DNA of 64,000 nt from Metridium senile (GCA_949775045.1 OX459095.1:20454311-20518310); one strand, 5' to 3'; shown: positions 34,701 to 45,906, counted from the stretch's first letter. Made by a program: numbers and translations. Notes: generated by a model from the sequence alone, not told the origin.

Positions 34701-37075
34701 GGTCTGCCTTGTCGTATCAACCAAGTAAGTAATTAACAACCTTGAACTTGAATGGAAATTCAAATTAAATTATCATTACATCATGTGAAATCGCCGTTAT
34801 AATAATAATAATAATAATTTTTTATTTATAAAGCGCAAATACAAATCTGTTCTAAGCGCTATACATTGATTGTTACAAACAACAACAACAACAACAGTAA
34901 CAAAAAGACGTAATTACAAAGAATAAGCTTATCTTTAAGAGTTGAACAGCACATTGATGAAGGAGCTTTTGCAAGGTAGCGAAGTTCAAAAAGTTTTGTT
35001 CTAGAATATGTGGCGGTTGACGGCGGTTTTGTTGTAGAATATGTGGCGGTTGACGGCGGTTTTGTTGTAGAATATGTGGCGGTTGACGGCAGTTTTGTTG
35101 TAGAATATGTGGCAGTTGATGGCGGATTTGTTCTAGAATATGTGGCGGTTGACGGCGGTTTTGTTCTAGAATATGTGGCAGTTGACGGCGATTTTATTCT
35201 AGAATATGTGGCGGTTGACGGCGGTTTTGTTGTAGAATATGTGGCGGTTGACGGCAGTTTTGTTCTAGAATATGTGGCGGTTGACGGTAAAAATTTGAAT
35301 TTCCAACTGCAGAACTCAGCAATATTTTGTTATAATTAAGAACAGAATAGCCATTAGGAAACACAGGTGTAGATGTAAAATGTTGTGAAGACAGACGAGG
35401 CAAATCCAATAAAGAATGATAATTATTAGTGTTTTGAACCAAATGAAGTCGTTGAAAACTGTAGCTTTGACCTTGAGGTCAGAGTTAAACAAAGAAGGGC
35501 CAGGATTACAATGAATATCCATAGAAATAGTAATGTCAATCGGATGATCATGACCAGGAATACATAAAGAAGTAAAACCACATTTAGATATCTTTCCAAC
35601 AGCATTACGAGACTTGAAGAAAACAGATTTAAGACGTAGTAAAGTTAACTGACAAACATTCCACGGAGACAAACTAAAAAACCATTGAATTTACCAATAA
35701 ATCAAAGTGATGAAGATTACTTGAATGAACATCTTGATGACAATCAATGTTACAATCATCCATGTATCAATAAGGAACCACATAACAGCGGCCGGAAACA
35801 ATGAAAAACGATAAGATATACACAGACAAAAAATTTGTGACAGCCATGTTAGGCGCGCGCGCGGTTATTGTTATGTAAAAGCATTGTCACTACTATCATC
35901 ATTGCTGTTTATACTTCAACTGTCTGAGAATGAAGAAAATATGCATAAGCTCTGACAGAATAAATGTGATAAAATAAACATAGTTGAAATGTAATTGAGT
36001 AACAATTCCTGTCTTTTAGACTGTAACCAGTCCTTTTCCTCTGAACTCACACTGAAGGGTGTTGATGTGCAAGGCATTATTGGAGTCATTGTGATGTTTA
36101 TGATGGTGATCTATGCCAGTATTCGCACCTCTAGCAGCTCACAAGTTGGTAGACTAGGAATGCATACAAAACAAGGTCTTAGCCAACCCCCTAATGAAAC
36201 AGAGCCAACAGTGTTGCAAGGGCAAGGAGAGACACGTAGTGATATTGCATTGGTAGAGGCTGGTGATCATGACAAACAGGTTTACGATGACGAAGAGGAT
36301 GGAGTGGCATATAGTTATTCTTTTTTTCTCTTCATGTTGTTTTTGGCTTCGCTTTACGTCATGATGACCTTGACCAACTGGTACAAGTAAGTATAATCTT
36401 AAATGTCAATCATATCTTTAATTATAATCATATTATTTTACAGTTCTGTCACCAAAATCATTGCATTGTCACAAATCGAGTGTTTCATCAGGGGTTCCAA
36501 ACAGCTGAGAAACTGATGAAAGCACGAAGCACAAGGTGTTTGGAATCCCCTGATGAAACACGTAGCATAAGTTTTTGATATGGCACCTCAAATAAATTAA
36601 TAAATTTGAATTCTATTCAGAAGAATGCTAATGAACTTGAATACTAACAAACTAGATGACATTAAACAGGTTTTTGTTGCAAACTTTCCATTGGTTGACT
36701 CAGTAGTATAATGGCTTGAATTATTCGAGGATACAGTCATGCAGCATGCAGAAGGTCTCTGTCTCTGCAAAGTCTGTGTATGTTGCTTATGCTTTTATCG
36801 CTAATCTTTAGATTTGAATAAGTTAGAAGACAGTATGTTTCCATGATAAATTCATTATCTGAACCTGATGTAGGGTCATTATGACACTGAAACATAGTTG
36901 TTAATGTTAATTATGAATATTTAATTTCTACAGGCCACAAAATTCCGACTTTGCCAAACTTAAGTACAGCGAGGCTGCAGTTTGGATGAAGATGGTGTCT
37001 AGTTGGTTGTGTTTGTTGATTTACATTTGGACATTATTGGCACCAATCCTTTTCCCTGACAGAGATTTCTCATAA
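28798..37075 (+). CDS. SERINC: SERINC family membrane protein (serine incorporator)
   Basis: Six exons: 28798-29028, 29450-29672, 30577-30909, 34653-34724, 36020-36386 and 36934-37075, all bounded by GT-AG with a continuous frame; 455 residues, the usual family length. The N-terminus [20 protein letters not shown] with its Cys-rich run is the family signature. Exon 3 has [13 protein letters not shown] and exon 4 [20 protein letters not shown], both hallmark blocks. The protein ends [12 protein letters not shown], with the conserved terminal RDFS. Around ten transmembrane helices are visible as hydrophobic blocks. SERINCs are multipass membrane proteins linked to serine-lipid supply and lipid scrambling, and to antiviral activity in vertebrates. 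Intron 3 holds a very large ATGATG minisatellite, intron 4 a 33-bp minisatellite plus LINE debris, and intron 2 an inverted-repeat element. Confidence 0.96.
29980..30016 (+). repeat. Telomere-like repeat
   Basis: Three tandem copies of AGGGTTAGGTTT, a TTAGGG-related 12-mer. It lies inside the inverted-repeat element at 29839-30401 and is not terminal. Confidence 0.8.
30079..30375 (+). repeat. tRNA-derived SINE-like sequence
   Basis: A box-like TGGTATAGTGGGGTAGTC at about 30088 and B box GGTTCTATTCC at 30130-30140 have the spacing of a tRNA. The cloverleaf 3' half is poor and no CCA or acceptor pairing is evident, so it is a tRNA-derived retroposon rather than a working tRNA gene. Confidence 0.6.
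30920..34300 (+). repeat. SERINC intron 3 minisatellite, ~70-bp unit, ~38 copies
   Basis: The unit contains TAGCTAGTGATGATCATGAT, TATGGTGATGATGATAATAA and GTGGTGATAATGGTCATGG, with length steps of 3 bp. The regular array runs about 31145-33725, with less regular ATGATG sequence on both sides. A variant block (GATGTTAGTGGTGATAATGG) recurs at about 32111 and 33486, exactly 1375 bp apart. Open frames in it are by-products of the triplet structure. Confidence 0.95.
34798..34870 (+). repeat. Retroposon tail-like sequence
   Basis: (AAT)n, then TTTTTTATTTATAAAGCGCA and TTCTAAGCGCTATACA. Similar tails lie at about 10085 and 34297. This resembles the conserved 3' end of LINE/SINE partners. Confidence 0.5.
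35000..35288 (+). repeat. 33-bp minisatellite in SERINC intron 4, ~8.5 copies
   Basis: Unit contains GTGGCGGTTGACGGCGG and TTTTGTTGTAGAATAT. It stays open in frame because 33 is a multiple of three, giving a repetitive [11 protein letters not shown] frame with no sign of use; it lies between SERINC exons 4 and 5. Confidence 0.95.
35300..35860 (-). pseudogene. LINE 5' ORF fragment with 2A-like motif
   Basis: On the minus strand one frame reads through [13 protein letters not shown]. This matches the DxExNPGP ribosome-skipping (2A-like) pattern that many invertebrate non-LTR retrotransposons carry, apart from the Glu position. A second frame continues with [15 protein letters not shown], so a frameshift separates the parts. 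The insertion is dead and lies inside SERINC intron 4. Confidence 0.55.
36480..36561. repeat. Fold-back element in SERINC intron 5
   Basis: GTGTTTCATCAGGGGTTCCA and TGGAATCCCCTGATGAAACA(C) are inverse with one mismatch, with a loop of about 30 bases. No flanking duplication was found. Confidence 0.85.
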
Positions 37076-37099
37076 GATATCTCTTTGCTGCAGATACTA

Positions 37100-37650
37100 T
37101 ACTTGTAAAAGCTAGAATATCCATGGATAATAGACTTCAAACAGTTTTTGAATGATGTTCATTTGTTTTAAGTGACACCAATCCTTCTCGTAAGAGATTA
37201 TACATGTGCAGATAGCAAGTACAGTTATGGATATAATAGACTTAAAACAGTTTTTGTGTATTTATTTGAACCTACAGTACCTTTCAAAATTACGCTGCCA
37301 ATAACATTTAAATGCCAACACAACAAAGGAGGTTTACACTGCCATTAATAAAAAAAAAAAATAGTTGGTACCTTATATTTTGATTGACAACAGTTAAAAT
37401 GCATGCCTTTTTAATACACATTGTTGTCTGATCTTATGATCCTGAAATTATGAAAGCTGCTGTTCATGTAACTGACACCAATCCTATTCTAAGACAGGGA
37501 AAGACCAGTCTTTGCTGCTACTTTACATGTGAGCATCAGAAAAGAGCTCCAGAACAGATATGCATATAGAGAAAGCAGTAGGATCCTTATTTGGACTTTA
37601 CTTATAGCACCAATTTTAGTGCCAGAAAGAAATTTCTTGAATATTAATTG
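37100..37650 (+). pseudogene. Degenerate tandem copies of the SERINC last-exon end
   Basis: The words GACACCAATCCTT and ATAGACTTAAAACAGTTTTT repeat sequences in and after the stop-containing exon. Near 37588-37640 a frame reads IWTLLIAPILVPERNF, clearly similar to the SERINC end [15 protein letters not shown]. These look like diverged partial duplications of the terminal exon and 3' UTR. Confidence 0.55.
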
Positions 37651-37932
37651 TTTGTGTTTGTCTATAAGACAGAAATCCTAAGAGGTGTATATGAAATGAT
37701 TCACTAGACAGTGAATTTAGATTATAATGAGTATGTAATAATTGATTCAAACAAGCTCACTGTTTTCCATTTAATTAGATTTAAAGATGAAGTATTATTT
37801 AATTATATTAAAGATGTTTATCCGTATGGGTATGGTCCATCTAGATTAGACGTTTTTTTGGCAAGGAGTTTATTAGAATATCAAACCCGAGTTCTGGTTA
37901 AAGTAATACTGCATAAATACAGAAAAATAATT

Positions 37933-38204
37933 AGAGTGCTTACACTATGTCCATGAAATAAAATCTAAATAGTTACTAACTAATAGTTTTTATTTAGTGA
38001 CTATTAGTCACTATCACTCAACTGAAACAGCTTTAGTAACAATACACAATGAATAAAGCTGTATTAACTTTCTATGGTTTTCCCTTGTGTATTGTTACTA
38101 AAGCTGTTCCAGTTGAGTGATTATAGTGACTAATAGTCACTAAATAAAAACTATTAGTTAGTAACTATTTAGATTTTATTTCATGGACATAGTGTAAGCA
38201 CTCT
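37933..38204. repeat. Large fold-back element, ~117-bp arms
   Basis: AGAGTGCTTACACTATGTCC and its inverse GGACATAGTGTAAGCACTCT bound the element. The arms are nearly perfect around a loop of about 35 bases. It lies in the convergent gap between SERINC and MORN3. An open frame at 37711-37956 ends in its left arm and is probably spurious. Confidence 0.9.
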
Positions 38205-38561
38205 ATTAAAGTAACTAGTGTGTTGCTAATTAAAATAAGAAACTTAAACCAATTGTAAATAAAAACTGACATTTTGAAATTGCATGGTGTCCATCATTTA
38301 TTTGTTTTTCCATCATAATAATAATCTATACAGTCAGGTATTTATTGAAAACAAATATTACAGATTGTATAACAATATGTGATTGGAAAGTATTGTCACC
38401 ATTCTTGTGACTTCTAGTTCTTTTTCACTTTCTTTCAAAGACACTTCTTTCAGACATTTTATTTAACAAACAATCCTTTTTTACATAACTAAATCTTAAA
38501 AATTCTATTTACAAATATAATAAAATAATTATTCATAAAAGAATAAGATTATTTATAGTTT

Positions 38562-41500
38562 TTATTGCTGTTCATCCAGAAATGTGTGTTCTGTTTCCTT
38601 GACAACTTCATCAAATTCTTTTAGCTTACACTGAAGAAAAAAAAAATGCAAATTTGAAAGATAACATTTATGGAAGGAATATTTTCTGACTGAAAGTGAA
38701 TTGAGTTAGAGAAATTTATCAGAGTATTTAAGACAAATCCACATGGTACATAAGTAGCTCAAACTAGTACATCATAGCGTTCTCTTAATACTATTATATT
38801 AGTGACATTATTTAGTACTTTCAACCCCTCAGTGAGAAATATTGCCTGTGAAGCTTTGTACTTTAAATAAAGTCGAAATGATTTCACTTCAAAATATTTT
38901 TATATATTTGCTAGATAATAGAAAACTACCATATCTACAAATCGTCTTCCCTAGGTTGTCCCACATAAATTTATTTTAGATAGGGTTGCCATTTCTACAA
39001 ATAAAGTTAAATAATTAAAAACATTGATTTTTTACCTCTGGAAGTGGATATGTAGTTGGACTAGGCGCTCTATCTCGACCAAAGTCTTCCATCGTTCCTC
39101 CTTTAGGGATATTATCTCTCCACACACCACAGTAGACCTGTCCTTTGTCTAAGTAGAAAAACTTTCCTTTACCATGTTTCTTGCCATCCTTCCATTCTCC
39201 TTCATAACGATTTTCATTTGCTGAATATGAAAACAAGTGTCATTTTGTGTAATATTATCAATTTTCATTTGCAAAATACAAATCAAAACTAACCAAGTCT
39301 GGCAAAATAGTTTCATTTTAAGGCAGTTATTTAGGATTTAGGGAAAATAGTTTTTTAATAGATGTATATGTTGGTCTGATCCGCCGTTATAAAGTTGTGT
39401 ATGATTTATGATCGTCGCAGAATATTAATCAATTAACATAATTGCAATATAGAAGCCCGGAAATTTTTTTTCGGGACTTCAACGGGGTTTGAACCCAGGA
39501 CCTTTTGCACTGGTTCTGCATTTAATATTTTGTGACGATCATAATCATACACAACTTTATTACTGCGGATCAGACCAACATATATATCTACATTGTACTC
39601 TGTGCCAAATGAACTCAGCAAAATGACCTCCTAGCTACAAACATATGTGGCTTCATAGCTCAGCTGTAAACACCGTAAAAAAAGTTGACTTAACTTTACT
39701 GACGTTTTGAGCTTCAGCCCTTCGTCAGAGTCCAACTTTTACTCCGACGAAGGACTAAAGCTTGAAACGTCAGTAAAGTTCATTTGAACTTAGTCTCCTG
39801 TATTTGTCTCTTTGTTGACTAAGTCAACATTAGAGAAATTTACTGTACTGTACAGTCTGTAATATGTTAGCTTGCAATCAAAATCTGTAATTGACATGAG
39901 TGGATGTTGTAGCAAATGTTGTTTTTGTAAATCCTTACCTAGCCTTAGCATGCCATCACCGTCTCTTTTGTCATCATACCATTCACCTTCATATACAGAA
40001 CCATCAGTATAATACATACGACCCCAGCCACTTCTTTTATCAGCATACCATTCTCCTTCATAGTATTCACTTGATGAATAGAAGTTGGTACCATATCCCT
40101 AAACACATACAAACTGAAATGATCAGCATACATTTAAATACATTACAGTTCCCTTTGCTCAATCTTAGCCTTGATAACATGGACATAAAAATGAACATGT
40201 GAGCAGAGTTGTGCATGTGCCAAATATTTAACGTAGAGGTAGTGTGTGTGAGCGAGTCTCCTCAATTAGTAGGGCACATGATATGTGTCCAGCTAGAAGA
40301 TTGAGACGTTATGTTTATTATGTTATCAACACATCATAACAAAAAGCAATTACATGTAATATAGAATTTCCACTTGTGTCTTATACATGTACTGTGATTT
40401 AAACACTCTGGCATTCTCAGGAAACCAGGGATAATCTTCTGTTGCTCGTTTCTCACTCCTAGAAAAATACCCCGCTGAGGTCGACCAATGAAAATCATGA
40501 TAACCATTCAAACTATTATTTAACGATTTCCTTTGAATGGTTATCTTGATATTCATTGGTCTACCTCAGCGGGTCGACCAATCAAGAAAGAGAGGAATTT
40601 TGACTTCCGGAACAAGCCAGGGTATTTTTAGATTACCCCTGGGTTCCCGAGGATGACACTCTGGGAGCTGTAGACTACTTGAGAAGTCAAAAAAACACTT
40701 AACTACCTTGTGTATATTAACAACTTCTCTCTTGCCTTTATAATATAGCTCCCATTGTGTTTATAGTATGTAAACATGTGTGCCAATTTATCTTCCTTAA
40801 ATATTTAGTTACTTATAGAATAAAACTTAACTCATTTACTCAAATTATAATAGAATCTACTGACTGTTTATGTTGGGACTTTCTTAGACTTGCTCCAAGT
40901 CTTGCTCGTTAAATTTTCAGTTGATTGGGGTTCCTGTGTTTTCCGAAAATCATATCGGCTGAGATGTCATTCTCCCTCTTTCTTGTGATTCCTATTGGAA
41001 AGCTTTTGGCTGATATGATTTTTGGAAAACACAGGAACCCCAATCAACTGAAAATTTAACGAGCAAGATTTGGAGCTGGTATTCTGGAGTTATTCGTTAT
41101 ATTTCAGGTATTCCAAATGCAATAGGTCTTACATGTCTCTTGTCATTCTTCCAACCTCCAGAGTAAATCTTCCTGAAACCTGCTCCTTCTCTAATACTGT
41201 AAGTTCCAAACCCACAACGTCTGTCATCTTTCCAGTCACCGTCGTATATTGTTTTGCTTTTTTTCCACTGCATTGTTCCTTTCCCTACATCAAACAATAC
41301 ATGTAAATTAACACTGTTTAACTTTTGATACTACTGCAACTTTTAGTGCAAAGGTTTATTCACAAGATATGTATTGTTTCATATCAGTTATGTTAAAATA
41401 ATATTATAAATAGCCTGCAATAGTCTTAAATAAAAACAAATACAAATAAATCATCTAGGCAGTTTAGCAGTTTAAATCTCGAAAAAGACTGAATTCAGCC

Positions 41501-41827
41501 TTTATTTTTCATTTCAAAAGTAGCATTTTCAATGGGCAATGCAAAGAAGCACAGGAAAATGGACAGTACAATGTTGGTTTTGGTTTAAAAAAGAAGGCTT
41601 TGATACTGTAAGCTTTATCAACAACGACATTGTTTGAATCATCACATCAAAGTTTGATAGCAACGTTCTTCATATGTCTCACCGTTTTTCTTGTTGTCGT
41701 CCCATTCTCCTGTGAATTGGTCTCCATTTACCGAATATACTGTATGATGAACGCCTTTTTTCTGTGCGTTATAATCCCACTCCTTCCATAACGGTTCTGA
41801 TTTCTTGGGTTGTTTTGTGATCGGCAT
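38562..41827 (-). CDS. MORN3: MORN repeat-containing protein 3
   Basis: Five exons, in gene order 41683-41827, 41133-41284, 39939-40098, 39036-39220 and 38562-38630; all frames join and give 236 residues, close to the usual ~240. The start MPITKQPKKSEPLWKEWD is the typical MORN3 N-terminus. MORN repeats follow: QFTGEWDDNKKNG, IYDGDWKDDRRCGFG, YYEGEWYADKRSGWG, VYEGEWYDDKRDGDG, RYEGEWKDGKKHGKG and VYCGVWRDN. The late block GGTMEDFGRDRAPSPTTYPLP is also diagnostic. MORN3 is a scaffold protein of sperm and ciliated cells in vertebrates; the same role here is inference. A polyadenylation-like AATAAA overlaps the stop codon. Introns hold fold-back elements at 40412 and 39361. Confidence 0.95.
39361..39593. 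repeat. Fold-back element with tRNA-like centre in MORN3 intron
   Basis: Arms of about 68 bases (GATGTATATGTTGGTCTGAT... and inverse near 39593). The centre on the minus strand contains CCTGGGTTCAAACCCCG, a strong B-box match, so a tRNA-derived sequence appears trapped between inverted arms. Confidence 0.7.
39668..39790. repeat. Head-to-head pair of hammerhead-like motifs
   Basis: The minus-strand copy reads CTGACGAAGGGCTGAAGCTC then AAAACGTCAG. The plus-strand copy reads CCGACGAAGGACTAAAGCTT then GAAACGTCAG. Each retains parts of the minimal hammerhead core but each has one defective box. Confidence 0.55.
40412..40655. mobile_element. Fold-back insertion with CATTCTC ends, 9-bp TSD
   Basis: Outer ends CATTCTCAGGAAACCAGGG and its approximate inverse (CCTGGGTTCCCGAGGATG). 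Inner strong arms at about 40469 and 40575 (CCGCTGAGGTCGACCAATGA). Flanked by a perfect ACACTCTGG at 40403-40411 and 40656-40664. It lies in a MORN3 intron. Confidence 0.9.
40892..41076. repeat. Fold-back element in MORN3 intron 2
   Basis: GCTCCAAGTCTTGCTCGTTA runs into ATTGGGGTTCCTGTGTTTTC and is mirrored on the right with few mismatches; arms are about 78 bp. No flanking duplication detected. Confidence 0.85.
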
Positions 41828-42093
41828 TTTTAACGTTTTACAATTTGCCGAAGAAGTATAAACATTCGAATAATATCGTCAAGCGAACATGGCTTTCTGA
41901 CTTCGTGTAGTTGTTGCTAAGCGACAACTAAAAACCTTCCCATAGTGCTCCAAAATATTGGGCCCTCGGGTTACCAGCGGATGTTTTCTAAATATATGAC
42001 GTAATTGTTATTTATTTACAAGATGGCGGACGTTTGAAAGACGATTTTTCGAAGCTTAAGTGCAAGGAGGAATTTGACTATTAGAATACCAAG
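41828..42093. promoter_or_regulatory. Putative bidirectional promoter MORN3/GPATCH3
   Basis: Only 266 bp separate the two divergent start codons. A shared promoter is inferred from spacing. No TATA box is seen; the region has CGTCAAGCGAAC and GATGGCGGACG near the starts. Confidence 0.5.
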
Positions 42094-45000
42094 ATGGACG
42101 ATTTCTGTTATGGAATTGTTGGAAATATCCCCTCAGAGCTTCGTTCGGCTGATCTTCGTGCTTTTTTCTCGCAGTTTATTGAGTCAAAGGGTTTTCTTTG
42201 CTTTCATTTTCGCCATAGACCAGAGGTCCAGAGAAGTAATAAAACAGACTTGAATAAAAGTGACAAAAACGGCGAAAAAACATGCTGCTGCATCATTAAA
42301 GTTTACAAACACAAAATGGATGAGTTAATTCGAATGTACAGTGGTCAAAATTGGACGAACTCGGCGGGAAAATTGTTGAATAATAAAGTGCTTATTTCAA
42401 AGATAAAAGTTGGCAAAGAAAATGAAGGTCAGTTGTTTTCTTACCAAAACAAATTAGAACAAAAGAAAAAATAATTGAATCCTGTTTTATTCTATCTTAT
42501 AGTATAACATTTCACGAGAATGTGTTGCATCTAAATCTATAGGTATCAATCAATCCATCTGTTAATCAATCAGTCACTCAGTCAGGCAATCAATCACCAC
42601 TTTTTTACTCCGACAAAGGGCTCAAGCTCGAAACGTCAGTAAAATTAAATCAACCTTTTATTATTGTGTTACATGTCAAACACCGAGGCAGCCTATACTA
42701 GTTTACTCACTAGTTCCTATTGAACCATAAGTCAGTCAGTCAGTTTGTCAGTCAGTCAATCAGTTATTTTCCAATCAATTAGATAATTGTCATTTATGAT
42801 AATAGTTATAATAAAAAAGCACATTTATTTAGTACATGTAGTACAAGTTATCATTGTATATAGTGTTAAGATGTGCTCAGTAAATTTACAATTTATACAA
42901 ACCAAATAAATGTCATATTCATTGACATACTTATTGTCTTATTATAATATGTGTGTGTAATTGTTATTAATTCCTCTCCCAACTTCAGATCAAGAAAGAG
43001 GCGATACATACCAGACCAGACAAGAAAAACAACAAGCAACAAGAACTGTGGAAGAATTTGTTGAAGGTGATTTGAAAAAGCTCCTGGAAATGAACCCACC
43101 CCAGATCATGCCAAACGGTAACGTAGGAACACCCTTGACTGTCTTTATTGAGCTCATCAGAGAATGTAAATTCCCACCACATTTAATCAAAAAGTTGGGC
43201 CTGTCTTTCCCAAGGAGCAAAAAGAAAAAATATGGCAATGTGCCTTTTGACTATAAAATACTTGATGCTTATAGGAGAACAACTGATGAAGATGATAATT
43301 ATTATGATGATAATAAGAGAATACAATGTGATCAAAGCAGTGAAGAAGTGACTTCTCAACTGAATGAAAACAATACTGACCACAATGACAAGGAAATTGA
43401 ATCTCAATGCAATGAAAATAGACATGATCAAAGGACAGGACACCATGTTTTAGGAGGTTTTGATGCAGTTCAACATTCATCACATCCAAAGATGTCTTCA
43501 CATTCTTTTATTAATAGAAATACAAGTAAATTAGAAACCTCAACTCAGACTAAAGATTCAAGTAGTAATAGCACCACCAAATCAAAGGCAAATAAAAGTA
43601 ATAAACCAACAACAACATGTTATTTGGAGCATGATGAGGACTCTGATAGTGAACTTGAGGAATGGGATCGGCATGCAGCATTAAACAATGATATTACATC
43701 ACAAGAGCGCACAAAGGAACGGTTATATGAAGACAATATTGAGTTAAAATGGGAGAAAGGAGGCAGTGGATTGGTGTGGTATACTGATGCAGCTTTCTGG
43801 AAGCAGCAGGAGGAAGCAGATTTTGATGAAGAGACAACAGATGATTGGGATGTTGATATGAGTATCTATGAAGAAGAAGGTAAGATGTGAAACCTATTAG
43901 GAAGATATTAATTTGTAACACAGTTATTAAATGACGATTAACTAATGACAATGATGATGACCATCTGGGTAAACTAAGCAGCCTTTTAACAATAGACCTC
44001 TTTACCTCTGTATGCAAATTGGCCATTTTAGACCATGTGTCATTCCCTTGAGAATTATTCTTTTATGAACATGTTATATCATTTACATGTGAAAGAACCA
44101 ATTCCCAAGGGTAGCATCACATGATCTGAAATGGGACAACAAACTTTATTTATTTATTTATAATAACTTTATTTACAAGCAAAATAATAAAAAGGTTGCA
44201 AAAAGGGTGTTGCCAGGGAAGAACTAAATCCTCATATACGGCAACCCCCCCCCCCCCCCCCCCCCCCAGAAAAGAAAAAAAAATTATCAGAAAAAATTAA
44301 GAAACTATAAGCTATAAATATATAAAATCGTTAAAAAGTCCTAAAAACTAATGAAAAATAGGATAAAACTTACATTGCACTAAAATGAAATAGGATACAA
44401 ATTTAAAAAATTACTATGACTTATTGAATAAATAGACTCTAAGGCCTTTCTTGAATTTACTTATGGAGTTACATTGAACTAAATGATCTGGCAGATTGTT
44501 CCATATACTAATATATCAAAGGAGTGTTTAAAAATGTTAGTTCTAGCATATGGTGTCCAAATTTTGTGGTCATGAGCAGACCTAGTGCGACCTTTAGAGA
44601 ATGTAAGGTAATTATGTAAATTAATTTTAGAAAAGCCATTTATAAATTTGAACAATTGAACTATGCTAAGAAATTCACGGCGAGAGTAAAGACTTGGCCA
44701 ACCAAGGTATTCGATACGTTCATTGTAGTCAATAGAACTGCCTAAAATCCATCGAGACATTCCTTTGTATTCTTTCAAGTTTATCCGATAGATATTGTTG
44801 GTGGGGATTCCATACAGGGCACGCATACTCAATGATCGGGTGTACCATGGATTTATAGCCAGTAATAATCGCCTCTGAGCATTTTCCAAAAGTACGCTTT
44901 AATAGACCAAGAATTTTGTTAGCTTTAGCGGCAACTGTAAGTATATGTGTTTTCCAAGATAAATCAGATGATAATGTGACTCCAAGGTGTTTATGGGTAT

Positions 45001-45906
45001 GAACTTGGTAAAAACAAGGAAGGTAAAGAGGTCTATTGCATTAGGAAAGCTGAAAATGTTTTGGGGTTCAACGGGATTCAAAACCACAACCTTACCTATA
45101 ATTTCTGGCTTTTCTTTGTTATGCAATTACTTATCATCATCATTACATACATGTATTAAAAAATATCTGGGATAGTTTGCGCGCATTGATAGGTAAAAAA
45201 ACTGTCAACTTTGTCTTGGACTGATCCGCTCCCAAATTCTTCAGACATAGCTGAGACCACACCCATTTTGTCATATCTTCGCATGAAATTTTTTCCAGTT
45301 ACACGCTTTCCATTTAGAGTTAGGACAAGTGGTCCTTGGTCTGAGCGCATAACTTGAAAATAACTTGAAGCAAGAAATACTTGAGTCCTTTTGAGATAGA
45401 TCTCGTCTCCTATACATGCTTAGCCATTCTAACTTGTATAGAGTAGTATAATGTGGATAACTAAAATGCTAAGTTTTCATTATACAGGAGCAGGAGACTT
45501 AGATGCTAAAACGTCACTTCAATTGAGAGTAGAGCAGGAGTGGAAATGTGGTAAAAACATTGACTTAAATAGAGTTGGAGGCTTTGAAAAGCACACTCGT
45601 GGTTTTGGAGGACACATTATGAAAAAGCAAGGCTGGACAGTAGGACAAAGTCTTGGTTCATCTCAAACTGGAATAACAGAACCACTGCCTAATGATGGAC
45701 AGCATCCTTCAAGTAAAAGAGGGTTGGGTTTTTACGGGGAAAAACTGAATAGAGTTGTGAAAAGACCAAGGCCAACTAGAGAGGCAGTAATATCAACTAT
45801 CTATGATAAGGTAGAAGATAGAAATAGTGAGCTGTTCCAGTCAGGAGGACCTTATAATATTAAATATAGAGATAAGGTAGATTTTGTCCCTAAAACAGAA
45901 ACATGA
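42094..45906 (+). CDS. GPATCH3: G-patch domain-containing protein 3
   Basis: Three exons, 42094-42427, 42989-43879 and 45488-45906, joined in phase 1 both times; 547 residues, similar to the known ~525. The N-terminal block YGIVGNIPSELRSADLRAFF is characteristic, and FVEGDLKKLLEMNPPQIMPN follows. The middle is acidic and low-complexity, then LEEWDRHAALNNDI and a tail with KWEKGGSGLVWYTDAAFWKQ. The G-patch at about residues 440-490 includes RGFGGHIMKKQGWTVGQSLG and SKRGLGFYGEKL. G-patch proteins stimulate DEAH helicases in RNA processing; GPATCH3 has also been tied to interferon signalling in mammals. The second intron contains an inverted LINE fragment. Confidence 0.95.
42601..42724 (+). repeat. 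Hammerhead-like motif repeat, copy in GPATCH3 intron 1
   Basis: CCGACAAAGGGCTCAAGCTC then GAAACGTCAGTAAA. It is followed by CACCGAGGCAGCCTATACTA, the inverse of the segment that precedes copy 1 at 22866. Confidence 0.55.
44023..44134. repeat. Fold-back repeat in GPATCH3 intron 2
   Basis: CCATTTTAGACCATGTGTCA and its approximate inverse at 44115-44134; arms are about 48 bp with scattered mismatches. Confidence 0.75.
44140..45115 (-). pseudogene. 5'-truncated non-LTR retrotransposon, RT C-terminal part
   Basis: The minus strand reads HLGVTLSSDLSWKTHI, IIEYACPVWNPHQQYLSDKL and later EYLGWPSLYSRREFLSIVQL, the usual end of a CR1/jockey-like RT. The two parts are in different frames, so it is inactive. 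A run of C and A-rich sequence at 44246-44282 marks a degraded tail region. It is antisense to GPATCH3. Confidence 0.75.

Noticed and set aside
35010..35339. Repetitive [11 protein letters not shown] open frame
   Set aside because: A 33-bp tandem repeat inside a SERINC intron keeps any frame open; no start context or splice evidence.
37711..37956. 81-codon plus-strand frame (MNLDYNEYVII...)
   Set aside because: Not recognised, runs into a fold-back arm and lies in the 3' gap between SERINC and MORN3. Possible but unsupported.
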